Source of the DNA: an uncultured Flavobacteriales bacterium
Lineage (GTDB): Bacteria > Bacteroidota > Bacteroidia > Flavobacteriales_D > Parvicellaceae
Direction: 5' to 3'
DNA length: 48,850 nt
Assembly: GCA_905480225.1 (NCBI GenBank)
Contig: CAJQPO010000050.1
Location: 1-48,850 of the forward strand
The notes beneath the pieces are model-generated. The model saw nothing but the letters and a program-made list of their open reading frames with translations. It was not told where the DNA came from and made no database searches. The stretch's first letter is position 1. The number at the start of each line of letters is the position of its first letter. Both the position numbers and the translations under genes were made by a program. Below are positions 1-8,050 of the stretch, piece after piece.

Positions 1-441
1 GACAACATTGAGGCAAATACTTCTGGAGCAATATACCAATGGTTAGATTGCAATCAGAATTACTCAGAAATTATTGGAGAAACAAATCAGCAGTTCACAG
101 CAACAGCAAATGGAGACTATGCCGTCGAGGTAACGTTGAATGGATGTACTGATACTTCAGCGTGTTTTACTGTCTCAACGATAGGGATAATTGAAAGCAC
201 GTTTGATAAAGAAATAACAGTTTATCCGAATCCAACTGAAGGTAATATTAGTGTTGACTTAGTATCTAATTATGAATCAATTTCTATAACGCTGACAGAT
301 GCTCAGGGTAAAGTGATTAAGACCAACTCTTTGGAAGGCATTGAATCCTTTGATTTAAAAATAGATGGTCCATCAGGAATCTATTTGTTATCAATCAAAT
401 CGGAAACTGAAACTGCTTTAATTCGAATTATAAAACGGTAA
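1..441 (+). CDS. C-terminal part of a T9SS-exported protein (5' end outside the window)
   Basis: The frame is open from base 1 to the TAA at 439-441, so this is the end of a longer gene. About the first 50 residues are a glycine- and threonine-rich beta segment with two cysteines (in NGCTDTSACF), as in Ig-like or PKD-like repeats of Bacteroidota surface proteins. From about residue 68 comes a type A T9SS sorting domain: it opens with VYPNPTEG, continues with an ITLTDAQGKV strand, has the SGIYLLSI motif, and ends in the basic tail RIIKR. In this family the domain is recognised by the Por machinery in the outer membrane and removed after export. The function of the main protein cannot be judged from this fragment. 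An internal ATG at 136 is not the real start, because similar sequence continues upstream of it. Confidence 0.85.
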   Translation, partial: DNIEANTSGAIYQWLDCNQNYSEIIGETNQQFTATANGDYAVEVTLNGCTDTSACFTVSTIGIIESTFDKEITVYPNPTEGNISVDLVSNYESISITLTDAQGKVIKTNSLEGIESFDLKIDGPSGIYLLSIKSETETALIRIIKR

Positions 442-468
442 TTTCAAGGCTATACTGTCCATTGAAAA

Positions 469-597
469 ATGGTAGCAAGAAAAAAATTAATCCGCATTCT
501 TGATTTATAAGGCAGAGAAACCACGTTTAAACCCAACACACCACTCATTTATCAGTACGATGATGGAAGTGTGGAGAAGGTGATTAGGGGGTATTAA
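469..597 (+). pseudogene. Decayed remnant of a second T9SS sorting tail
   Basis: This frame reads MVARKKLIRILDL, then a TAA stop at 508-510, then GRETTFKPNTPLIYQYDDGS and VEKVIRGY before a stop at 595-597. The pattern IxDxxGRE...KPNTPLIYxYDDGSxEKV is the usual last 35-40 residues of another T9SS sorting-domain subtype in this group. The stop sits where a Leu or Met codon would be expected between DL and GRE, and nothing upstream (stop at 463-465) supplies the rest of a domain. I read it as a fragment left by deletion or recombination between paralogous exported-protein genes. The following bases to 779 show no gene, only a weak AT-rich stretch before the next start. Confidence 0.65.
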
Positions 598-779
598 TTA
601 CAACGCTTCAAGCAAACCTGCTGTTTCGTTATTTCTGCATGGCTGTTCGGTAAACAGAGAAAACCTTCCATTGGTCGAAAATTCGAGTAAAAAAGAGGGG
701 TTATCAGTAACTAACTTTCTCTTGCGCGTATAATAGGTCCAGCCTAAAATTATCTTCTTATTACTGCAAAGAATAACAA

Positions 780-1145
780 ATGAAGCTTGTGGCTTTTTTG
801 ATAGCAGTATTGGGCATCTTAAATATGTCAGCTCAAACCTATGAGGCATCCCAACGTGAACTAATCAATCACAATCAAGCTGAACCCGCAGTAGAAGTTG
901 ATTTTTGCAAGTGGCACATTACCGCCAGTCATGTTATTTGGGAGGCAGGAGACGGACACAGTGCTGATATTCACAAAGTAACCGATTACTTGGACACCAA
1001 ACAGGTTTACAAAATGAACACCTACGGAGAGGAATATCTATTGGAAATAAATAAAGACAAGCAGTCAGACAGGTATTTTCTTACGTATACGCCCACACAA
1101 GACACTTCTTGGCAAGCCATTTATCATTGTGTAAAGCGCCCCTGA
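780..1145 (+). CDS. Small secreted protein of unknown function
   Basis: This 121-residue frame begins with a clear signal peptide: basic start MK, hydrophobic core LVAFLIAVLGIL, and a likely cut after MSAQ. I do not recognise the mature part. It is about 100 residues, rich in charged and aromatic residues (FCKWHITASHVIW, DTSWQAIYHCVKRP), and has two cysteines that could pair in the periplasm. It has no sorting tail, so it would stay in the periplasm or be anchored otherwise. It stands alone, with a decayed sorting-tail fragment upstream and folE downstream. The signal peptide argues for a real gene, but lack of any recognised family keeps confidence moderate. Confidence 0.6.
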   Translation: MKLVAFLIAVLGILNMSAQTYEASQRELINHNQAEPAVEVDFCKWHITASHVIWEAGDGHSADIHKVTDYLDTKQVYKMNTYGEEYLLEINKDKQSDRYFLTYTPTQDTSWQAIYHCVKRP

Positions 1146-1247
1146 TTAATACAAACTGTATTTCAAATTATTTTTGGAGTCTTTTGTAAATCCAACGGCC
1201 TCTATTTTCATGCAATTTTTAACGTTTTAATTATCCGTATAACCTAG

Positions 1248-1270
1248 AACAATAAGGAATGATTATTGTT
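1248..1270 (+). terminator. AT-rich perfect stem-loop between the orphan gene and folE
   Basis: AACAATAA (1248-1255) pairs perfectly with TTATTGTT (1263-1270) across a 7-base loop. The stem has little GC and no long T-run after it, so it is at best a weak terminator or RNA-end stabiliser for the gene ending at 1145. It lies upstream of the probable folE promoter. Confidence 0.3.
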
Positions 1271-1307
1271 ATCACAGTATTGCATCCTGCAAGAAGTAAA
1301 CTTTAAC

Positions 1308-1315
1308 TATATTTA
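1308..1315 (+). promoter_or_regulatory. Probable -7 promoter element of folE
   Basis: TATATTTA matches seven of eight positions of a TAnnTTTG element and lies 13 bases before the chosen folE ATG. No well-spaced TTG at -33 is seen. Its position argues against the longer reading frame that starts with TTG at 1266. Confidence 0.4.
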
Positions 1316-1328
1316 CACCTTCAAAAAA

Positions 1329-2003
1329 ATGAGTGAATTGAAAGACATAGTGGCGATGGGAGAAGATCATGTTGGCTCTTCCGCAGAAACTCCTTTGAGA
1401 GATAACGCATTTGATTTATCTGACAACGAAAAAATAGAGCTGATCGAAAAGCACTTCAAAGAAATTATGATTACGCTTGGATTAGACTTGAATGACGATA
1501 GTTTGTCAGGAACCCCAAGGAGGGTAGCAAAAATGTATGTGGAAGAAATATTTGCTGGCTTGAACCCAAAGAATAGCCCATCCATATCACTTTTTAACAA
1601 TGCATACAAGTATGACGAAATGTTAATTGAAAAAGACATTGAAGTATACTCAACTTGTGAACATCATTTTGCACCCATAATTGGTAAGGCGCATGTGGCT
1701 TATTATGCCAAAGATAATGTGATTGGTTTGTCTAAAATCAACAGAATTGTGAGACACTTTGCCAAAAGACCGAGTGTTCAAGAACGCTTGACAGTTCAGA
1801 TAGTTGAAGAGTTGAGAGCAGTTTTAGGAACACCAGATGTGGCTTGTATTGTTGAAGCAAAACATTTATGTGTTAACTCAAGAGGAGTGGGCGACACCCA
1901 CAGCTCTACGATAACGAGTCAATTCAGTGGAAAATTTAATGACCATGCTGTGAAAATGGAACTGCTGGAGCAAATTGGCCTAGATTCAAAAATCGACATT
2001 TAA
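1329..2003 (+). CDS. folE: GTP cyclohydrolase I
   Basis: This enzyme opens GTP to 7,8-dihydroneopterin triphosphate, the first step of folate and, with QueD, of queuosine synthesis in the cytoplasm. The 224-residue product carries the zinc ligands in the standard places: C110 and H113 in STCEHHFAP, and C181 in HLCVNSRGV. The [12 protein letters not shown] segment contributes to the active site. The length agrees with the E. coli enzyme, including identical numbers for the zinc ligands. I chose the ATG at 1329 over the TTG at 1266, because the extra 21 residues are unlike the family and overlap a probable promoter. It is followed four bases later by cysS on the same strand. A queD gene lies on the opposite strand near 25 kb. 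Confidence 0.95.
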   Translation: MSELKDIVAMGEDHVGSSAETPLRDNAFDLSDNEKIELIEKHFKEIMITLGLDLNDDSLSGTPRRVAKMYVEEIFAGLNPKNSPSISLFNNAYKYDEMLIEKDIEVYSTCEHHFAPIIGKAHVAYYAKDNVIGLSKINRIVRHFAKRPSVQERLTVQIVEELRAVLGTPDVACIVEAKHLCVNSRGVGDTHSSTITSQFSGKFNDHAVKMELLEQIGLDSKIDI

Positions 2004-2007
2004 TAGG

Positions 2008-3507
2008 ATGACGAAATTCGAAGACAATAAAGTTTTCATTTACAATACCCTAAAAGCAAACAAGGAAGAATTTCACCCTATCAACAGCCCAAATGTGGGA
2101 CTTTACGTCTGCGGCCCCACTGTATACAGCAACGTTCATCTCGGAAATTGCCGTACTTTTTTAACATTCGACATGGTATACAGATACCTAATTCACTTAG
2201 GTTACAAAGTGCGTTATGTTAGGAACATTACAGATGCGGGGCATTTAGAAAACGATGCCGATGAAGGAGAGGATAAAATTGCGAAGAAGGCGCGTATTGA
2301 GCAATTAGAACCGATGGAGATTGTGCAAAGATATACAGTCGATTTTCATAACGTAATGAAACACTTCAATGCATGTGCGCCTTCAATAGAGCCAACAGCT
2401 ACCGGTCACATTCTAGAGCAAATAGAGATGATTCAGGATATACTGGACAAAAATTTGGCTTATGAAGTAAATGGGTCCGTATATTTTGATGTAAAAAAAT
2501 ATGCGGAGGCCAACGATTATGGCGAATTATCGGGTCGAAAAATAGAAGAGCTAAGAGAAGGTTCTCGAGAACTAGACGGTCAGTCAGAAAAGAGAGATGC
2601 AATCGATTTCGCGCTTTGGAAAAAAGCATCCGAAAATCACATCATGAGGTGGTCTTCACCGTGGAGCGTTGGATTTCCAGGATGGCATTTAGAATGTTCG
2701 GTAATGAGTTCTAAATATTTGGGAACCCAGTTTGATATTCATGGAGGAGGTATGGACCTGAAATTTCCACATCACGAATGTGAAATAGCACAAGGCCAAG
2801 CTTCACATGGTGTTAAACCAGTCAATTATTGGATGCATGGAAACATGCTCACATTAAACGGCAAACGAATGAGCAAATCTACCGGAAACACGCTGCTTCC
2901 TCACGAGCTTTTTTCAGGTGAGAATGAGCTCCTTGACAAGGCCTATTCCCCGATGGTCGTTCGTTTTTTCATGATGCAAGCACACTACAGAAGCACATTG
3001 GATTTTTCAAGTGAGGCATTGGCTGCCTCCGAGAAAGGGTTTCAGCGATTAATGACAGCTTTGAAAACATTGGGACAACTGAAATTTAAAAAAACGGAAG
3101 TAGATCCCATTTTGAACCAAGAAATAGAAGCACTTTGTGCCCAGTGCTATCAATTTATGGGTGATGATTTTAATACACCGAGAACCATCGCAACCCTCTT
3201 TGAATTAGTTGGTAAGATTAACGCTTTTGAAAAAGAAGGAGGAATCACCAAAATAGCTGAAGAAACCAAGGACTTACTTAGTAACACGTTTTCCGGTATG
3301 GTTGTGGATGTGCTTGGATTAAAAGTGGAAGAAACTGGAAATGAAGGTCTTTTAGACGAAGCATTGCAAATGCTTGTGAAGATTAGACAAGAGGCAAAGC
3401 AGAATAAGAACTTTGCACTTTCAGATAAAATACGAGATGAATTAAGTGCCGCAGGTGTTCAACTAAAAGACAGTCGAGACGGTACAACTGAATATATAAT
3501 AAACTAA
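2008..3507 (+). CDS. cysS: Cysteinyl-tRNA synthetase
   Basis: This class I synthetase charges tRNA-Cys with cysteine. The 499-residue protein has the HIGH-type motif HLGN (residues 44-47), the KMSKS-type motif KRMSKS (286-291), and the zinc-site cysteines and histidines expected for the family: C35 in VCGPTVY, the C in WHLECSVMS, and HHEC in [12 protein letters not shown]-terminal helical domain for anticodon recognition follows. Length is in the usual range for Bacteroidota CysRS, slightly longer than the E. coli enzyme. The gene follows folE by four bases and precedes the C1B peptidase by four bases, so these three probably share a transcript that ends at the terminator at 4757-4798. Confidence 0.97.
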   Translation: MTKFEDNKVFIYNTLKANKEEFHPINSPNVGLYVCGPTVYSNVHLGNCRTFLTFDMVYRYLIHLGYKVRYVRNITDAGHLENDADEGEDKIAKKARIEQLEPMEIVQRYTVDFHNVMKHFNACAPSIEPTATGHILEQIEMIQDILDKNLAYEVNGSVYFDVKKYAEANDYGELSGRKIEELREGSRELDGQSEKRDAIDFALWKKASENHIMRWSSPWSVGFPGWHLECSVMSSKYLGTQFDIHGGGMDLKFPHHECEIAQGQASHGVKPVNYWMHGNMLTLNGKRMSKSTGNTLLPHELFSGENELLDKAYSPMVVRFFMMQAHYRSTLDFSSEALAASEKGFQRLMTALKTLGQLKFKKTEVDPILNQEIEALCAQCYQFMGDDFNTPRTIATLFELVGKINAFEKEGGITKIAEETKDLLSNTFSGMVVDVLGLKVEETGNEGLLDEALQMLVKIRQEAKQNKNFALSDKIRDELSAAGVQLKDSRDGTTEYIIN

Positions 3508-3511
3508 AAGG

Positions 3512-4744
3512 ATGAAAAAAATAACAAAATCTCTGTTGCTTTCTGGCCTGATAATTTCGGGCGGTAGTGGCTTTGCACAAGAAGAAGCACCAATAACGAA
3601 TAAGAAAGGGAGCGAATATCAATTTGAAATTATTGCGGATAACGATGCTACGGGAGTTCAAAACCAAAACAGAACCGGTACTTGCTGGAGTTTTTCGTCA
3701 CTGTCGTTTTTTGAATCTGAATTGCTTCGAATGAAAAAAGGCAAACACAACTTATCTGAAATGTTTATCGTTCGAAACGCTTACATCGGTAAAGCAGAAA
3801 ATTATTTAAGAATGTATGGAACATTTAATTTTGGTCAAGGTGGAGCGTTTCATGACATTCCGTGGGTAATAGAGCGTTATGGAATTGTCCCAGAAGAAGT
3901 ATACAAGGGATTAGAATACGGCTCTGAAACACACAGTCACGAAGAGATGGAACAAATGATGAAAGCGATGGTTGGCGTTCTTGCCAAGAAGCCACAAGGA
4001 GGAAAGCTTTCAGGAAACTGGAAGAAAGCCATTTCGGGAGTAGTTGATGCCTATTTGGGAGATTTACCCGACGAAAACATGGAAGAGTTTAAGTTCACAT
4101 ATGAAGGAAATGAATACACTCCAATGAGTTTTTCTCAGTCGTTGGGCTGGAGCATGGATGATTACGTGTCTTTGACATCTTATACGCACCATCCTTTTTA
4201 TTCTCAATTTGCACTAGAGGTACAAGATAATTGGGCCATGCGCACGGGGTATAATTTGCCAATAGATGAATTAATGCAAGTAATGGAAGAATCCGTTAAA
4301 AATGGATATACGTTTGCATGGGGTGCCGACGTTTCAGAAAAAGGATTTTCATTTAGAGACGCATTGGCTATTTTGCCAGAAGATGAATCAACGATCAAGG
4401 CAAAAGGTAAAGACGACAAGTACTTTAACTCTGCGGGAGCAGAAAAGGTGTCTAATGCTTTTTTAACACCCGGCACAGAACGAACTGTTTCACAAAAGGA
4501 AAGACAAGAGGCATTTGATTCACAGGAAACCACAGATGATCACGGCATGCACATTACAGGTACCATGAAAGATCAAAATGGAACAAAGTATTTCATTGTA
4601 AAAAATTCATGGGGAACAAAACACAACGAATGTGATGGCTACTTTTATGCTTCATTCCCTTATGCGAGGTATAAAACAATGAATATTTTGATTCACAAGG
4701 ATGGAATTCCAAAAGACATTAAAAAGAAACTAGGAATTAAGTAA
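3512..4744 (+). CDS. Secreted C1B-family cysteine peptidase (PepC / bleomycin hydrolase-like)
   Basis: This papain-like peptidase belongs to the bleomycin hydrolase / aminopeptidase C family. The triad is visible: C58 in GTCWSFSS, H344 in DDHGMHIT, and N365 in VKNSWG. The 410-residue length is close to the roughly 450 residues of the family. Unlike the classic cytoplasmic enzymes it begins with a signal peptide (MKKITKSLLLSGLIISGGSG, probable cut after FAQ), so it should act in the periplasm or outside the cell. There is no T9SS sorting tail. The start at 3512 follows the cysS stop by four bases and has a weak AAAAGG upstream. Substrate preference (aminopeptidase or endopeptidase) cannot be read from sequence alone. 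Confidence 0.88.
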   Translation: MKKITKSLLLSGLIISGGSGFAQEEAPITNKKGSEYQFEIIADNDATGVQNQNRTGTCWSFSSLSFFESELLRMKKGKHNLSEMFIVRNAYIGKAENYLRMYGTFNFGQGGAFHDIPWVIERYGIVPEEVYKGLEYGSETHSHEEMEQMMKAMVGVLAKKPQGGKLSGNWKKAISGVVDAYLGDLPDENMEEFKFTYEGNEYTPMSFSQSLGWSMDDYVSLTSYTHHPFYSQFALEVQDNWAMRTGYNLPIDELMQVMEESVKNGYTFAWGADVSEKGFSFRDALAILPEDESTIKAKGKDDKYFNSAGAEKVSNAFLTPGTERTVSQKERQEAFDSQETTDDHGMHITGTMKDQNGTKYFIVKNSWGTKHNECDGYFYASFPYARYKTMNILIHKDGIPKDIKKKLGIK

Positions 4745-4756
4745 GAAATCAAACTT

Positions 4757-4798
4757 AAAATAACCCTGTTCGATCGCTGTATTGGGCAGGGTTATTTT
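4757..4798 (+). terminator. Intrinsic terminator after the folE-cysS-peptidase run
   Basis: AAAATAACCCTG (4757-4768) is perfectly complementary to CAGGGTTATTTT (4787-4798) over 12 bases, with an 18-base loop and an AT-rich 3' flank. It lies 13 bases after the stop of the peptidase gene and before a probable promoter for yidD. Confidence 0.85.
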
Positions 4799-4823
4799 AT
4801 ATTTAAAATCAAATATTTCTTGC

Positions 4824-4831
4824 TAACTTTC
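4824..4831 (+). promoter_or_regulatory. Probable -7 promoter element of the yidD gene run
   Basis: TAACTTTC differs from TAnnTTTG only in the last base and lies 9 bases before the yidD ATG, directly after the preceding terminator. No clear -33 TTG is visible. It would drive the closely packed genes up to 12988. Confidence 0.5.
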
Positions 4832-4840
4832 CGAACCCTT

Positions 4841-5134
4841 ATGAGGAAGGTTTTAAATAAAATTTTCATTTTTCCGGTAAAAATTTACCAATGGATTATA
4901 TCACCCCTTTTCCCTGGTTCGTGTCGGCATGAACCTACCTGTTCAAATTATGCGGTTGAAGCGATTGAAGAGTGGGGGCCACTGAAAGGGATGTTACTTG
5001 GAATAAAGAGACTGAGTAAATGCCATCCGTGGGGAACTTGGGGGCAAGATCCGGTTCCAAAAAAGAACGTGAAAAAGCCAAACAAGGAAAACACAAATCA
5101 ACAATGTTCAAATCAACTTATAAAAGCGGGATGA
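4841..5134 (+). CDS. yidD: Membrane protein insertion efficiency factor
   Basis: YidD is a small inner-membrane-associated protein that helps YidC insert membrane proteins. The 97-residue product has the signature pattern: IYQWIISPLFPGSCRHEPTC (three Pro-Gly/Cys landmarks), then SNYAVEAIEEWGPLKG and CHPWGTWGQDPVP. The cysteines in SCRHEPTCSNY and KCHPWG are typical. I start it at ATG 4841, not at TTG 4820, because the extra seven residues overlap the probable promoter. A lysine- and asparagine-rich tail of about 25 residues follows the conserved core. In many bacteria yidD sits between rpmH/rnpA and yidC; here it instead opens a run of envelope genes and ends one base before the ACMSD gene. 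Confidence 0.93.
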   Translation: MRKVLNKIFIFPVKIYQWIISPLFPGSCRHEPTCSNYAVEAIEEWGPLKGMLLGIKRLSKCHPWGTWGQDPVPKKNVKKPNKENTNQQCSNQLIKAG

Positions 5135-5135
5135 T

Positions 5136-6143
5136 ATGCTGAAAATTGACATGCATACACATTTAATGCCTGAACAAATGCCACGATGGTCTGAGAAGTT
5201 TGGCTACGGTGGTTTTATTCATTTAGACCACCACCGAAAAGGGTGGGCACGAATGATGCAAGACAGTAAATTTTTCAGAGAAATAAATGAGAATTGCTGG
5301 GACCCGAAAGTTAGGATTAATGAATACTTGGAATTTGATACACAGGTGCAAGTAATTTGTACGATTCCGGTGCTCTTTTCATATTGGGCGAAGCCAAAAG
5401 ATTGTCTTCAAATATCAGAATTCCTCAACGATCATATTGCAGATATTGTACACAAGTATCCGAAGCAATATGTTGGGTTAGGCACAGTGCCAATGCAAGA
5501 CGCAGAATTGGCGATTAAAGAATTACATCGGATCAAAGAAATGGGTCTGGTTGGAATCCAGATTGGATCCAACATCAATAATAAAAACTTAAACGAAGAC
5601 GAATTTTTTCCAATTTTTGAAGCATGTTCTAAATTAGGTTTAGCGGTAATGGTTCATCCATGGAACATGATGGGTAAAAAACACATGGAGCAGTACTGGC
5701 TGCCATGGCTTGTCGGTATGCCTGCAGAAACATCACGAGCAATGTGTTCTATGATTTTTGGAGGAGTTTTAGAAAAGCTTCCGGGATTAAGATTAAACTT
5801 TGTTCATTCAGGAGGCTCCTTCTTACCAACCATAGGAAGAGTAGAACACGGCTTCAACTGCAGGCCAGATTTAGTAGCAGTGGATAACCCGATTAATCCA
5901 AGAGAATACTTAGGTAAATTTTGGGTGGATTGTATTACGCATGATCCATTGATGCTGGAGTACATTTTGAAAGTGCAAGGTTCAAAAAGAATTACCCTCG
6001 GCAGCGATTACCCATTTCCTCTTGGTGATCTTGAAATTGGAAAGTTCATAACGGAAATGAATATAGATGAATCTGTAGTAGAAGATATTTTCTGCAATTC
6101 AACCTTGGAATGGCTTAATTTAACTAAGGAACAATTCTTGTAA
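5136..6143 (+). CDS. Amidohydrolase of the aminocarboxymuconate-semialdehyde decarboxylase family
   Basis: ACMSD decarboxylates 2-amino-3-carboxymuconate semialdehyde, diverting the kynurenine pathway of tryptophan breakdown away from quinolinate and NAD. The 335 residues align along the whole length with the known enzyme as I recall it: GYGGFIHLDHH, ENCWDP, VPVLFSYWAKP-like TIPVLFSYWAKP, WLPWLVGMPAET and GSDYPFPLGDLE. The metal ligands H7, H9, H174 (VMVHPW), H224 (NFVHSGG) and D291 (GSDYPF) are all present. The start at 5136 is one base after the yidD stop. No kynurenine pathway neighbours are in the window; the gene sits among envelope genes. A related substrate is possible, but the motif match makes ACMSD itself the best call. 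Confidence 0.9.
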   Translation: MLKIDMHTHLMPEQMPRWSEKFGYGGFIHLDHHRKGWARMMQDSKFFREINENCWDPKVRINEYLEFDTQVQVICTIPVLFSYWAKPKDCLQISEFLNDHIADIVHKYPKQYVGLGTVPMQDAELAIKELHRIKEMGLVGIQIGSNINNKNLNEDEFFPIFEACSKLGLAVMVHPWNMMGKKHMEQYWLPWLVGMPAETSRAMCSMIFGGVLEKLPGLRLNFVHSGGSFLPTIGRVEHGFNCRPDLVAVDNPINPREYLGKFWVDCITHDPLMLEYILKVQGSKRITLGSDYPFPLGDLEIGKFITEMNIDESVVEDIFCNSTLEWLNLTKEQFL

Positions 6144-6163
6144 ACCATTGTTAAAAATAAAAT

Positions 6164-8050
6164 ATGTTTAAACTTATTATAACATTTGTTTTAGTTGCAG
6201 TTGTAAGCAGTATAAGTGCACAACGACCACCAGAAAATCCGCCAACCATGAAAGGCCCGAACCCAGCTTATATGGGGTATTGGCAACAACGAATTCAGTA
6301 CAATATGGATATCGTTGTTGATCACGAACAGCACCAGTTTTCAGGCAAGCAAATGATTCGGTATACCAACAACTCACCAGACGAGTTGAATCAAGTGTTT
6401 TTTCATTTGTATTACAATGCTTTTCAACCTAACTCAATGATGGATACTCGTTCTCGAACCATTTCAGATCCTGATGGCCGAGTAACAGACAGAATTTTAC
6501 ACCTGGATCAGAAAGATGTAGGTTATCACAAAATTACTTCATTGAAGTTCCAAGGAGAGCCTGTTGAATTTATTGTGGAAGGTACCATTATGGAGGTGTC
6601 ACTACCTGTAGGTATTAAACCAAACACAACGGTTGAGTTTGAGATGGAATATGAATCACAAATTCCTTTACAGATCAGACGAACGGGCAAGATGAATAAT
6701 GAAGGAATTGATTATTCCATGACCCAATGGTACCCTAAAATGGCCGAATATGATAAGGAAGGATGGCATGCAAACCCTTATGTTGGAAGAGAATTCCATG
6801 GTGTATGGGGTGATTTTGATGTTACCATTCACATGGACAAAAGTTATGTTATTGGTGGAACGGGTGTTTTGCAAAATCCGGATGAAATAGGCCATGGTTA
6901 TGTTCCCAAAGGAACTGTTTTGAATAGGCCTAATGGAGAAGTTTTACATTGGCATTTTAAAGCAGAAAACGTACATGATTTTGCTTGGGCGGCCGACCCT
7001 GATTATCAGCACGACATTGTTCAGATGGAGAATGGCACCAGAATTCATTTTTTATATCAGGCCGATAGCTCAGCGCAGAATTGGACAAATCTACAGCCAT
7101 ATGCAGTACAGAGTTTTGAATACGTCAACGAGAATTTTGGTGTATATCCCTATCCACAATATTCAATCATCCAAGGAGGAGATGGGGGTATGGAATACCC
7201 GATGTGCACGCTAATAACGTCTCACGGATCTTTTGCAGGTTTAGTTAGTGTTACCGTTCACGAAAGCATTCACAGCTGGTATCAGGGAATGCTGGCTACG
7301 AATGAATCGAAGTATCCTTGGATGGATGAGGGGTTTACTACTTATGCTCAAGCAATGACGTTGGATCATTTGTACGAGCGAAATGCGGTCAATCCTTTAG
7401 CAAACTCTTATATGGGGTACGCGATGTTAGCCAGGTCGGTAGATCAAGAGCCGCTTACAACGCATGCGGATCATTACAAAAAGAACAGAACTTACGGCAT
7501 ATCGGTTTATTCAAAAGGAGCTGTTTTTTTGCACCAGTTGAGTTATATTGTTGGAAAAGAAGCATTTCAGCGGGGAATGTTGGATTACTACAAAACCTGG
7601 CGGTTTAAACATCCTACACCAGATGATTTTAAAAGAATTATGGAAAAGGCCTCTGGCTTAGAGCTGGATTGGTATATGGAGCAGTTTGTCGGTACGGTCA
7701 ATACAGTAGATTATGTTATAGACAGCGTACAGAAAAATGGCAAGGCAACAAAAATCGTATTAAAGAAACGGGGCGATATGCCCATGCCTTTAGACATTAA
7801 AATAACGCTATCAGATGGAACGGTGGAGTGGCATTATATTCCAATAAGAATAATGAGAGGTGAAAAAGGTCCGGATCTAGCCAAGTTTAATAAAATCCAG
7901 AAAGATTGGGGTTGGGCTTATCCAGAATATGAACTAGATATTGATGTTCCATTTAAAAAGATTGCAAAAGTTGAAATAGATCCTACTAGAAGGATGGCTG
8001 ACATTTACCCTGCGAACAATGTTTATCCTGCTCGAAAAAAGAAACCATAA
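6164..8050 (+). CDS. Secreted M1-family metallopeptidase
   Basis: This 628-residue protein is a gluzincin aminopeptidase-like enzyme. A signal peptide (MFKLIITFVLVAVVSSISAQ) directs it to the periplasm. After an N-terminal beta domain of about 230 residues comes the catalytic domain with the zinc motif HESIH (H366, E367, H370) and the third ligand E389 in WMDEGF, giving the exact HEXXH-X18-E spacing of family M1. The GGMEYP-type segment (DGGMEYPMCT) upstream matches the substrate-binding GxMEN region of the family, with Tyr-Pro instead of Asn. A smaller C-terminal beta domain follows; no T9SS tail is seen. It is 20 bases after the ACMSD gene and overlaps lgt by one base. Confidence 0.93.
   Translation: MFKLIITFVLVAVVSSISAQRPPENPPTMKGPNPAYMGYWQQRIQYNMDIVVDHEQHQFSGKQMIRYTNNSPDELNQVFFHLYYNAFQPNSMMDTRSRTISDPDGRVTDRILHLDQKDVGYHKITSLKFQGEPVEFIVEGTIMEVSLPVGIKPNTTVEFEMEYESQIPLQIRRTGKMNNEGIDYSMTQWYPKMAEYDKEGWHANPYVGREFHGVWGDFDVTIHMDKSYVIGGTGVLQNPDEIGHGYVPKGTVLNRPNGEVLHWHFKAENVHDFAWAADPDYQHDIVQMENGTRIHFLYQADSSAQNWTNLQPYAVQSFEYVNENFGVYPYPQYSIIQGGDGGMEYPMCTLITSHGSFAGLVSVTVHESIHSWYQGMLATNESKYPWMDEGFTTYAQAMTLDHLYERNAVNPLANSYMGYAMLARSVDQEPLTTHADHYKKNRTYGISVYSKGAVFLHQLSYIVGKEAFQRGMLDYYKTWRFKHPTPDDFKRIMEKASGLELDWYMEQFVGTVNTVDYVIDSVQKNGKATKIVLKKRGDMPMPLDIKITLSDGTVEWHYIPIRIMRGEKGPDLAKFNKIQKDWGWAYPEYELDIDVPFKKIAKVEIDPTRRMADIYPANNVYPARKKKP

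Noticed and set aside
690-720. Possible tRNA-like TTCGA segment near 690
   Set aside because: It is part of a short palindrome TCGAAAATTCGA without acceptor or anticodon stems.
598-849. Minus-strand frame of 83 residues
   Set aside because: It overlaps the signal-peptide-bearing gene at 780 and shows no recognisable motif.
1266-1328. N-terminal extension of folE from a TTG start
   Set aside because: The 21 residues are unlike the family and contain a probable promoter; the ATG at 1329 gives the usual length and numbering.
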